A DNA stretch of 64,000 bases from contig JAEURZ010000009.1 of NCBI GenBank assembly GCA_016788905.1, positions 36,549 through 100,548 of the forward strand. Reading direction: 5' to 3'. Positions within the stretch are counted from its first letter, which is position 1; the number at the start of each line of letters is the position of its first letter. The DNA is from Elusimicrobiota bacterium. Lineage in GTDB: Bacteria; Elusimicrobiota; Elusimicrobia; FEN-1173. Below the pieces are notes generated by a model, which was not told the origin of the DNA, did not search any database, and worked only from the letters and a program-made list of their open reading frames with translations. This document shows, one piece after another, positions 45,266-52,078 of the stretch. Both the position numbers and the translations under genes were made by a program.

Positions 45266-45889
45266 GTGAAAAATCGTCCTTTTTCGCTCTCGTATTTCAA
45301 GCGGGTGATTTCCCCCTTGTTTTGGATGTCGGTGGGGGGCCTTCTCGTTTTTTATGGGGCCCCCCAAACCTCTTCCCCTTCGAAATCCCCCCTGCCTTCG
45401 GTTCGATCCCTTGCCCTTCACGCGAACGATTCCGGGATGGTGTGTGATCCGGAATCTCTCCCCAAAGTTCCTGTCCTCCGTGTGGTGGATGGCGATACCC
45501 TTGAAATTCTGTGGGACGATCAACCCACCTTTTTGCGGTATTACGGGGTGAACACCACGGAACGGGGCGACGCCTGTTATCGCGAGGCCACCGATCGGAA
45601 CCGGGTGTTGGTGGGTGGGGCTGTCCGTTTGGCCTTCGACGAACGTTCCCGGGACGCTTACGGACGACTGTTGGCCTATGTTTTTACCACGGAAGGCCAG
45701 AGCGTGGACGCCCAATTGGTGGCGGAAGGGATGGGGAAAGCGTGGAAACGGGATGGACTCTTGAAAGGACCTTTGGTTGCGTTGGAGGAACAAGCCCGGA
45801 CCTCGAAGCGGGGTTGTTTGTGGTCTGGGGAAACGAAACCGCCCAAGCCCAAATCCAATTCTCGCCGCAAACGGCGGGCGCGAACATGA
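45266..45889 (+). CDS. Thermonuclease-like (SNase) nuclease
   Basis: 207 residues from GTG 45266. An N-terminal hydrophobic anchor/signal (about 12-32) leads to a staphylococcal-nuclease fold (about 65-185): VLRVVDGDTLEILWD, LRYYGVNTTERGDACYREA and FDERSRDAYGRLLAYVF carry the usual catalytic Arg, Glu and Arg. A basic C-terminal tail (KSNSRRKRRART) may bind DNA. Possible promoter: TTGTCG at 45221 and TAAAAA at 45245 (weak). Likely envelope or secreted; degrades DNA/RNA with Ca2+ by family. Confidence 0.85.
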   Translation: MKNRPFSLSYFKRVISPLFWMSVGGLLVFYGAPQTSSPSKSPLPSVRSLALHANDSGMVCDPESLPKVPVLRVVDGDTLEILWDDQPTFLRYYGVNTTERGDACYREATDRNRVLVGGAVRLAFDERSRDAYGRLLAYVFTTEGQSVDAQLVAEGMGKAWKRDGLLKGPLVALEEQARTSKRGCLWSGETKPPKPKSNSRRKRRART

Positions 45890-46173
45890 AACTTTACGTG
45901 GATGACGTTCGGATGCCTCCCGGGGGATGGGTTTTGGCTCGAACAGTGGCTGAGGCCCTTCATCTATTAGAAGAGGGGGACGTCACCGATGTCAGCCTTG
46001 ACTATTTTATTGGTGAGGGGGAAGGGGGAACCTTTTTGCCTGTGGCCCATTTTATTTCCGATATGCCTGAGGGGAAACGACCCCAACGGGTTCGACTTCA
46101 CACCGCTTCCGATGCCGGGGCGGCCCGTTTGGCCCACGCGTTAAACGGGTCCGTGGAACTTATTCGGGTGTAG
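45886..46173 (+). CDS. Cyclic-phosphate processing receiver (cPPRec) protein
   Basis: 95 residues. KLYVDDVRMPPGGWVLARTVAEALHLL and VTDVSLDYFIGEGE resemble the stand-alone receiver-like fold called cPPRec (MKLYLDDxR...PEGW...T.EEA...I..ISLDxDLG), proposed to act on cyclic phosphates in RNA-repair-like systems. ATGA overlap with the nuclease gene. The 3' end overlaps the convergent flavoprotein gene by 14 nt. Recognition is from memory of the family, with no search. Confidence 0.72.
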   Translation: MKLYVDDVRMPPGGWVLARTVAEALHLLEEGDVTDVSLDYFIGEGEGGTFLPVAHFISDMPEGKRPQRVRLHTASDAGAARLAHALNGSVELIRV

Positions 46174-48397
46174 AGATTCCCTGTCGTTTTTCCCGTTCCT
46201 GGATTGGGCTGGCGGGAAGGGTGTCCTGTTTCATCAACTGCCCTTGGGCGTTTACCTGCCCGAATGAAAGCACACCGGTCGGGCAGCTTTGCACGCAGGC
46301 GGAACACCGGACGCATTCAGGGTCTTCCATGGGCCGTCCCCGGTTGGCAAAGTTCATGACGTCGATGCCCATGTGACAGACGCTGGTGCACACATTGCAC
46401 GAGATGCATTTCTTTTTGTCTGAGAAAATACGAAACCGGCTGAACCGGGCGTAGATGTGCATGAGTGCCGCCAGCGGGCAGAACCAGCGGCACCACACTC
46501 TTCCGCTATACCAGAAATAAAAACCGTAACCCACCACTCCCGCGAGAAAGACGTCCACCCCCCACTTGTAAGTAATTTTAGCGTGGTTGAACCATTGATT
46601 CCAAAGGGATTCGGGGGGGAGAAGCCATCCTAGGATCCGCCACGCTAAAAGAATAAAACAAAGAGCCAATATCCCCTGCCCCACGAAATTCCATCGGTTG
46701 GATCGGGGCCCGTGGGGCATCTTTTGTCGGTGGGCGTCCCCCAGGGTTTCCGCCAACGCACCGCAGGAACAAATCCAACCGCAATAGGCGCCTTTCCCCC
46801 AGAAATAAATAAGTCCGGGGATCATGACAAAGGTTTGAACCAGGCTGATGGCCAGCCACCCGAAAAGCGGTTTGTCGGTGAAGACGTTATAGATCATCAG
46901 CGGCCAGGCCAGGATGAACCCATAGGCGCGCCAATATTCCCGCCCATGTCCGTAGTTCACCATGGGAAAAAGGGCATCTAAAACGGAGGCAGGAATCCAC
47001 CCTTTTCCACCCAACCAGGGCAGGAGGATTTCCGGAAGGAGAAAGAGGGGAACGATTTGGATGACCATGAGCGTTAGTGTTTGGGCCGTGATGTAGGGGG
47101 TCTGACGAAATCGAATGCGCCGAATTCCAAAATAGACCACCAAGAAACTATAGGCCAACGTGTAATAAAACGAGGGAGACGACGCGGACAGGAGAAGGAC
47201 GCCCCCTAAACTTTTGGGGTCGATCCCACCCGGGCGGGTCCACTCGGCTAAAAAGGTGGGGAACCATCCTTGGGAATAAAACACACCCGAAAGAATTCCT
47301 CCGGATTTCCAGTTGTAGAGAGCGAGACAAAAAAGAAAGAATCCGGCAAAAGCCCATCGCGCACCCCGGGTCCATTCTCCTGTGAGCTTCAATCCCGAGC
47401 GCTTGAAAAAGGAAAGGGGGGGATCCCGGCCGATCAGGGAGAAGAGCACGTCATTCTCAACATTTTCTTCCGTCCCGGTGGACGTTCGAAGGCTCACTTC
47501 CTGGGGCCGAATTTCTTGGACGGTGGTGTTCAGGCGAAGGCCGACACGTCCGACACCTGTTTCGCTGGCCCGAGCGTGGAGTTGCTGAATGTTTTCCGGC
47601 TTGGCGCGGGTGATCTCTTTTCCTCGGTAGGACAGGGTGACGGCGGCACCGCTATCGGCCAGAGCGATCGCGGCTTCTAGGGCAGAATCTCCCCCACCTA
47701 CGACCAAAACGTTTTGATTCTTATACACCGCGGGGTCATGAAGGCGGTTGGTGACCTTGTCCAGATCTTCTCCCGGGACCCCCATTTTTCGGAAGTTTCC
47801 GCTACGCCCCAACGCCACAATCACGCGACGGGCGAACAGGGGTTCGGCCCCTTCCAGGCGAACCTCGATTCCTTTCGAGGAGGGGCGAACAGATTCGGCG
47901 CGGGCGATTCGAAGGGTGACACCTTCTCTTTCGGTTTGCCGCCGTAATTCATCAACGAGTGGTTCCTTGACCATGGCGGTGAATTGGAGATCACCGGCCG
48001 GGGTCATGGAGGTGGGGTAAGTGAAAATCGGTTTCCCCTTCGGGAAATTGATCAGTGTGGAGAAGGGTTCGTTGGCCTCGACAACTTCAAACCGGAGACC
48101 CATTTTACGAGCTTCCAGGGCCGCGGCCATTCCCGCCACCCCGCCCCCAACAATCAGGAGGTCCAGAACCTCGGGAGCGGCGGGTTCCTTACGAAGATCT
48201 TCTTGGATCCGACGAACCGCGCGGACCCCGGAATCCGCGGCAAATTTAAGGAGGGGGATTCCCCGCAGGTCACCCACCACGTAAACACCCGGTAGGCTCG
48301 TTTGGCCTTCCGGGCCTGTTTCGGGAAGGGGTTCCACCCGGCCGGCAGGCCATTGGCCGTGCAACCAACGCCCGTAGCGGGTCAATAAACTTAGCAT
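46160..48397 (-). CDS. Fusion of YpdA-like flavoprotein and NosR/NapH-type polyferredoxin membrane protein
   Basis: 745 residues from ATG 48397 (ATGCTAA overlap with the upstream gene; GTG 48427 would add 10). N-terminus (about 30-65) carries a GVYVVGDLRGIPLLKFAAD FAD motif that is normally C-terminal in this fold. Next is FAD-binding LLIVGGGVAGMAAALEARKMG, then NAD(P)-binding VLVVGGGDSALEAAIALADSG, without a redox CXXC. Then about seven TM helices with the YCGWICSCGAL and RVWCRWFCPLAAL cysteine loops of NosR/NapH. Two 4Fe-4S ferredoxin motifs end the protein (CISCNVCTSVCHMG, CVRCSACVQSCPTG). It should pass electrons between NAD(P)H and a membrane or periplasmic acceptor. Last gene of the arsenosugar-type operon. 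Confidence 0.85.
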   Translation of the reverse strand: MLSLLTRYGRWLHGQWPAGRVEPLPETGPEGQTSLPGVYVVGDLRGIPLLKFAADSGVRAVRRIQEDLRKEPAAPEVLDLLIVGGGVAGMAAALEARKMGLRFEVVEANEPFSTLINFPKGKPIFTYPTSMTPAGDLQFTAMVKEPLVDELRRQTEREGVTLRIARAESVRPSSKGIEVRLEGAEPLFARRVIVALGRSGNFRKMGVPGEDLDKVTNRLHDPAVYKNQNVLVVGGGDSALEAAIALADSGAAVTLSYRGKEITRAKPENIQQLHARASETGVGRVGLRLNTTVQEIRPQEVSLRTSTGTEENVENDVLFSLIGRDPPLSFFKRSGLKLTGEWTRGARWAFAGFFLFCLALYNWKSGGILSGVFYSQGWFPTFLAEWTRPGGIDPKSLGGVLLLSASSPSFYYTLAYSFLVVYFGIRRIRFRQTPYITAQTLTLMVIQIVPLFLLPEILLPWLGGKGWIPASVLDALFPMVNYGHGREYWRAYGFILAWPLMIYNVFTDKPLFGWLAISLVQTFVMIPGLIYFWGKGAYCGWICSCGALAETLGDAHRQKMPHGPRSNRWNFVGQGILALCFILLAWRILGWLLPPESLWNQWFNHAKITYKWGVDVFLAGVVGYGFYFWYSGRVWCRWFCPLAALMHIYARFSRFRIFSDKKKCISCNVCTSVCHMGIDVMNFANRGRPMEDPECVRCSACVQSCPTGVLSFGQVNAQGQLMKQDTLPASPIQEREKRQGISTPE

Positions 48398-49095
48398 GGG
48401 GCCCCCGCGGTTAATTCCTTTAAGCACTGCCGTGTCTTTGGGGCGATCGTGTCGGGGAGCGACTGGAGTGTGATCGAAAGGCGTTGGAGGTCCTGGGGGG
48501 TGTCCACATCATAGTGAGGGGGGAATGTTTGAACCCGAAGACCGACGGCGGCACGGAGGGTGGTGGCCATCACTTCGGAAGTGGACCAGGGAATGTTCTT
48601 GAAAAGGGAAGGCTGGGGTTGAGAAAGACCCGCGAGGCAATAGCCTCCATCTTCAGCGGGGATGAAAACGGCGTCCACGTGGGACAGCGCGGAGAAAGTT
48701 TCGAGAATTTGGGTCGCACTTAACGTGGGCGCGTCGGTTCCGATCACAGCGACGGGGCCCGGCCCATCCCGAAAGATCGTTTCGAAGGCGTGGATCAATC
48801 GATCCCCCAGGGTGGGACCCTGTTGTTCAAAAGAGGGCACGTCGCTCGCGAGCCAGGTGGGGTTGGGCTGTTCGTTGGAGGGGGCGTAGGCCAAGTGGAC
48901 CTCCGTTCCCGTGGCGCGGGCGGACGTCAGAACGTCAACGCAAAAGGCTCGGTAGAGGGCCGCGCCTTGCAAGGGAGAAAGAGGCGGTGAGAGCCGCGTT
49001 TTGCAGCGCCCCGGTGTGGGGGCTCGGACAAACAAAAGAAGGCGGGGGTGGCCCGGGGTTTTGACACCGGTGGGTTCCGTCGCGGAAAGAGCCAT
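48391..49095 (-). CDS. DUF2064 / TIGR04282-type glycosyltransferase (arsenosugar cluster)
   Basis: 234 residues from ATG 49095. A nucleotidyl/glycosyl-transferase GT-A-like fold: LLLFVRAPTPGRCKTRLSPPLSP at the N-terminus, VAVIGTDAPTLSATQI and VFIPAEDGGYCLAGL, PWSTSEVMATT and the terminal HYDVDTPQDL are the DUF2064 signatures. NCBI-type annotation links this family with arsenosugar biosynthesis next to ArsS, which is encoded immediately upstream. Cytoplasmic; sugar donor unknown. Confidence 0.85.
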   Translation of the reverse strand: MALSATEPTGVKTPGHPRLLLFVRAPTPGRCKTRLSPPLSPLQGAALYRAFCVDVLTSARATGTEVHLAYAPSNEQPNPTWLASDVPSFEQQGPTLGDRLIHAFETIFRDGPGPVAVIGTDAPTLSATQILETFSALSHVDAVFIPAEDGGYCLAGLSQPQPSLFKNIPWSTSEVMATTLRAAVGLRVQTFPPHYDVDTPQDLQRLSITLQSLPDTIAPKTRQCLKELTAGAPC

Positions 49096-49101
49096 GCGGT
49101 T

Positions 49102-50118
49102 TTAGGCGGTTGTCCCGCCGCAACTGGATCCGGCGCCCGCCGTACATCCAAAACAGTGGGAGCCGAACTGAATCTGACGTCCGACCATTTTTTTGATGTC
49201 CAAGGTTTCCAGGGTCACAGGGTCTGGATTTCGCGCGTCCAGATCCAACATCTGATTGAAATCGCAGTCGTAGACACGGCCGTCGTGCCCCACGCTGATC
49301 AAATTTCGACACATGACTCCCGCCGCGGCTCCGGGGTTAAACGCCGCCACCAATTTGGCCATGTAGTCCTCGTATCCCCCGGTGCGTTCGAGAAATTTCC
49401 GGTAGCGTTTGATGGGCATATTCGTGATGGTGAAAAGCTGGTTAAAGGTGACGCCGAAATGGGTGAGGAGTTCCCGTTTGAAATCCGCCTCCAGCGTTTT
49501 TTGGTCCGCGGGCAGAAAAGCCCCCACGGGGTTATAGACCAGGTTAAGAATCAGGGAAGACCCTGCCCGTCCATACCCGCGTTCATTGAGCGCGCGCAAA
49601 CTCCGGAGACTCTTTTCGAAAACGCCGCTTCCTCTTTGCTTGTCCGTGAAATACGCTTGGTAGTAAGGAAGGGAGGAGACCACGTCCACCTGTTCCTGGG
49701 CAAAGAAGTCGAGAAGGTATTCCAAACTTTCCCCGGTCAGGGGGTGGGGGTCCCAGGTGACGGTTAAATTGTGGCGAACCATGACCCGTTTCCCTAACGC
49801 ACGGGCGGACTTTACGAACAAGGTGAAATGCGGGTTTAGTTCCGGCGCTCCGCCCGTGAGATCCAACGTGGTGAGAGTAGGGGTTTTTGCCAAAAGGTTC
49901 AGACATCGGTCCACGGTGGGGCGATCCATTATTTCTCGGCGAGCGGGGGACGCGTCCACATGGCAATGGGCGCAGGCCTGGTTGCAGAGTTTTCCCAGGT
50001 TGACTTGAAGCGTTTCTATGGAAAGCGGGGGGAGGGTGAGCCCCGCGTGGGAAAGGGCCGCTTCAAAATCCCAGGGGGATTTCGTTTCCCGGGAGAGGGA
50101 TGTTGCCGCGGCGGTCAC
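49102..50118 (-). CDS. arsS: Radical SAM protein ArsS (arsenosugar biosynthesis)
   Basis: 338 residues from GTG 50118. Radical SAM cluster motif CNQACAHCHVD (CxxxCxxC) at about 46-56, LDLTGGAPELNPHF typical for the GGE-like strand, and the family-specific C-terminus HCFGCTAGAGSSCGG. ArsS is associated with dimethylarsinoyl-sugar formation using SAM. The C-terminal cysteines may bind arsenic or an auxiliary cluster. Stop is a normal TAA with Cys codons, so this copy is not a selenoprotein. It overlaps the AhpD-like gene by GTGA. No arsM methyltransferase lies within this window. Confidence 0.88.
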   Translation of the reverse strand: MTAAATSLSRETKSPWDFEAALSHAGLTLPPLSIETLQVNLGKLCNQACAHCHVDASPARREIMDRPTVDRCLNLLAKTPTLTTLDLTGGAPELNPHFTLFVKSARALGKRVMVRHNLTVTWDPHPLTGESLEYLLDFFAQEQVDVVSSLPYYQAYFTDKQRGSGVFEKSLRSLRALNERGYGRAGSSLILNLVYNPVGAFLPADQKTLEADFKRELLTHFGVTFNQLFTITNMPIKRYRKFLERTGGYEDYMAKLVAAFNPGAAAGVMCRNLISVGHDGRVYDCDFNQMLDLDARNPDPVTLETLDIKKMVGRQIQFGSHCFGCTAGAGSSCGGTTA

Positions 50119-50447
50119 GCGCCTTTGTTCTCCAAATGGTTGTGCATCTGGACACCATGGACCAAGGTGATGCCCGCCATGATGGCGGCGGCCACATGAA
50201 TCGCCTCGGTCATTTGTTCGGGATTAGAACCTGTTTCAAGGCATTGGGTTGTGTAGGCGTCGATGCAATAGGGGCATTTCTGGGCGTGGGCAATGGCCAA
50301 ACCTATAAGTGATTTTTCCCGTTTGCTGAGCGCCCCGTCTTGGCCGGTGGCGGCGCCATAATAATCGAAAAACTTTTTCATGAGCGGGGTGGCGAATTTG
50401 CCTACTTCGGCGAAGCGAGAAAGATCTTTGGACTCGTAATAATTCAA
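50115..50447 (-). CDS. AhpD-like peroxidase-family protein of the arsenosugar cluster
   Basis: 110 residues from TTG 50447, chosen because GGAGGT lies 6 nt upstream (50454-50459 on the other strand) and the protein then starts NYYESKDLSRF, as family members do; a longer ATG frame begins at 50492. Carboxymuconolactone-decarboxylase/AhpD fold with CPYCIDAYT (CxxC redox pair) at about 62-65 and a conserved HxxxA helix. Annotated in databases as arsenosugar-biosynthesis-associated peroxidase-like; actual substrate unknown. First gene of the operon. Confidence 0.83.
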   Translation of the reverse strand: MNYYESKDLSRFAEVGKFATPLMKKFFDYYGAATGQDGALSKREKSLIGLAIAHAQKCPYCIDAYTTQCLETGSNPEQMTEAIHVAAAIMAGITLVHGVQMHNHLENKGA

Positions 50448-50515
50448 GGGACGACCTCCAGAGAAAGACGTGAGAAAAGACGCTTTCCCCATTATGTCAT
50501 AAGAACGGTTTCCTC

Positions 50516-50529
50516 GGGAAAGAGTTCCC
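50516..50529. promoter_or_regulatory. Inverted repeat in the divergent arsenosugar/glycosyltransferase spacer
   Basis: GGGAA (50516-50520) and TTCCC (50525-50529) form a short palindrome around AGAG, about 68 bp from either start. It is flanked by CATTATG (50490) and its reverse complement CATAATG (50543), each a possible -10 for one direction. It could be an operator for both units; no -35 boxes are convincing. Confidence 0.35.
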
Positions 50530-50596
50530 TTGAAAATAATGGCATAATGAAGGTTCCAAGCCTCCGGAAATCTCCGTCAACGATGGGAATGTTCTC

Positions 50597-52078
50597 ATGT
50601 TCGTTTCAGCTTCTCTTATCCTGGGTCTCTATCTCTTTTCTTTAGCGGTGATGGTGTTGTTCGCCCTTCACCGTTTCTGGATTCTGTACCTTTATATTCG
50701 CTATTACAAACGGGCGCCGCGATTGGAGACCCCTCCTCCTCCGTCCGAATGGCCTTTCGTGACCGTTCAGCTCCCCGTCTTTAACGAACGCTACGTGGTG
50801 ACCCGGTTGATCGATGCCGCGGCCGGGTTGGATTATCCCAAAGACCGATTTGAAGTTCAGGTGTTGGACGATTCCACGGATGATACGTCCCTTCTGGCCG
50901 CGGAACGGGCCTCCTATTGGAGGGAACACGGGGTGTCGGTTCAGCACATCCGTCGGGTCAACAGGAACGGATTCAAGGCAGGGGCTTTGGCCCATGGGAC
51001 GGAATTGGCGCGGGGAGAATATTTGGCTGTTTTCGACGCTGATTTCGTTCCTCCAACGGAATTTTTAAAGAAAGTGATCCCGCACTTCCAGGATCCCCAG
51101 TTGGGGTTGATCCAGGGCCGATGGGGTCACCTCAATCGGGGTTTCTCCTTTCTGACGCGCTTGCAGGGGCTCTACCTGGATGGCCATTTCGTGATTGAAC
51201 AAACAGCGCGAAATCGCGGTGGGGCCTATTTCAATTTTAACGGGACAGCGGGGGTTTGGCGGCGACGAACCATCGAAGCGTCGGGGGGATGGTCCGACGA
51301 CACGCTGACGGAAGACTTGGACCTTTCCTACCGGGCCCAAATGAACGGATGGCGGTTCCTCTATCTTCCCGATCTCGTTTGCGAAGCTGAACTTCCACCC
51401 GACATGCGATCGTTTCGACAGCAACAACATCGTTGGGCCAAGGGGGCGATTCAGGTGGGGAAAAAGATCCTTCCCGCCCTTTGGCGGAGCCGTGCCCCCT
51501 GGGTCGCCAAAGTCGAGGGGACGGTTCATTTGGCGGGGAATTTGGCTCACGTGGTCTTCCTGTTGCTGGCGGTACTTTTGTTTCCACTTCTGTATTTGCG
51601 GGCCACGGGAGCTGTCCCCCTGTGGCTTGGAGCGGTGGAAACGAGCGTTTTTGTGGTCAGCGCGTCCGCGGTCCTTCTCTACTACGCCTACGTTCGCCGC
51701 GAATCGGGGGAATCGGCGAGCCTCTTGTCTTTCCATGATTTGCCAGCCCTGTTGGCCTTCGGGCCGGGGATGAGCTGGAACAACAGTCGGGCGGTGATCA
51801 GTGCCCTGTTCAACCACCGGTCCAGTTTCATTCGTACAGCCAAATTCAATGTGATGGGGAAGAAAGAAGCTTGGAAGGCTAAACGTTATCGCCCGCGCGG
51901 GGCGTCCTGGGGTGTGGTGGAGATTTCGGGGGCGGTCTACTTTGCGGTGGCGTCCGTTTGGGGCGTTCGTCACGAGCAAGCGGGGACCCTGCCGTTCCTG
52001 CTCCTTTTCTTCCTGGGTTTTTCGTATGTGGGTTTGTTGACGTTGGTTCACGCGTTTCGTTCGAGGGAGGAGGGGTGA
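50597..52078 (+). CDS. Family 2 processive-type glycosyltransferase
   Basis: 493 residues, inner membrane. One N-terminal TM helix (about 5-27), a cytosolic GT-A domain with VTVQLPVFNERYVVTRL, VLDDSTDDT, FDADFVPP, LTEDLDLSYRA and the QxxRW motif QQQHRWAKG, then TM helices at about 315-335, 340-360, 445-465 and 470-490. It resembles the CslA/glucomannan-synthase-like and cellulose-synthase-like clade: synthesis of a beta-linked polysaccharide is plausible but not proven. GTGA overlap with the next gene. Confidence 0.88.
   Translation: MFVSASLILGLYLFSLAVMVLFALHRFWILYLYIRYYKRAPRLETPPPPSEWPFVTVQLPVFNERYVVTRLIDAAAGLDYPKDRFEVQVLDDSTDDTSLLAAERASYWREHGVSVQHIRRVNRNGFKAGALAHGTELARGEYLAVFDADFVPPTEFLKKVIPHFQDPQLGLIQGRWGHLNRGFSFLTRLQGLYLDGHFVIEQTARNRGGAYFNFNGTAGVWRRRTIEASGGWSDDTLTEDLDLSYRAQMNGWRFLYLPDLVCEAELPPDMRSFRQQQHRWAKGAIQVGKKILPALWRSRAPWVAKVEGTVHLAGNLAHVVFLLLAVLLFPLLYLRATGAVPLWLGAVETSVFVVSASAVLLYYAYVRRESGESASLLSFHDLPALLAFGPGMSWNNSRAVISALFNHRSSFIRTAKFNVMGKKEAWKAKRYRPRGASWGVVEISGAVYFAVASVWGVRHEQAGTLPFLLLFFLGFSYVGLLTLVHAFRSREEG

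Noticed and set aside
46160..46173. Frameshift or assembly error at the convergent overlap of two genes
   Set aside because: Both proteins end naturally with intact family motifs; a 14-nt convergent overlap is acceptable.
49102..49170. ArsS as a selenoprotein
   Set aside because: The C-terminal motif is encoded with Cys codons and the frame ends in TAA; no in-frame TGA precedes it.
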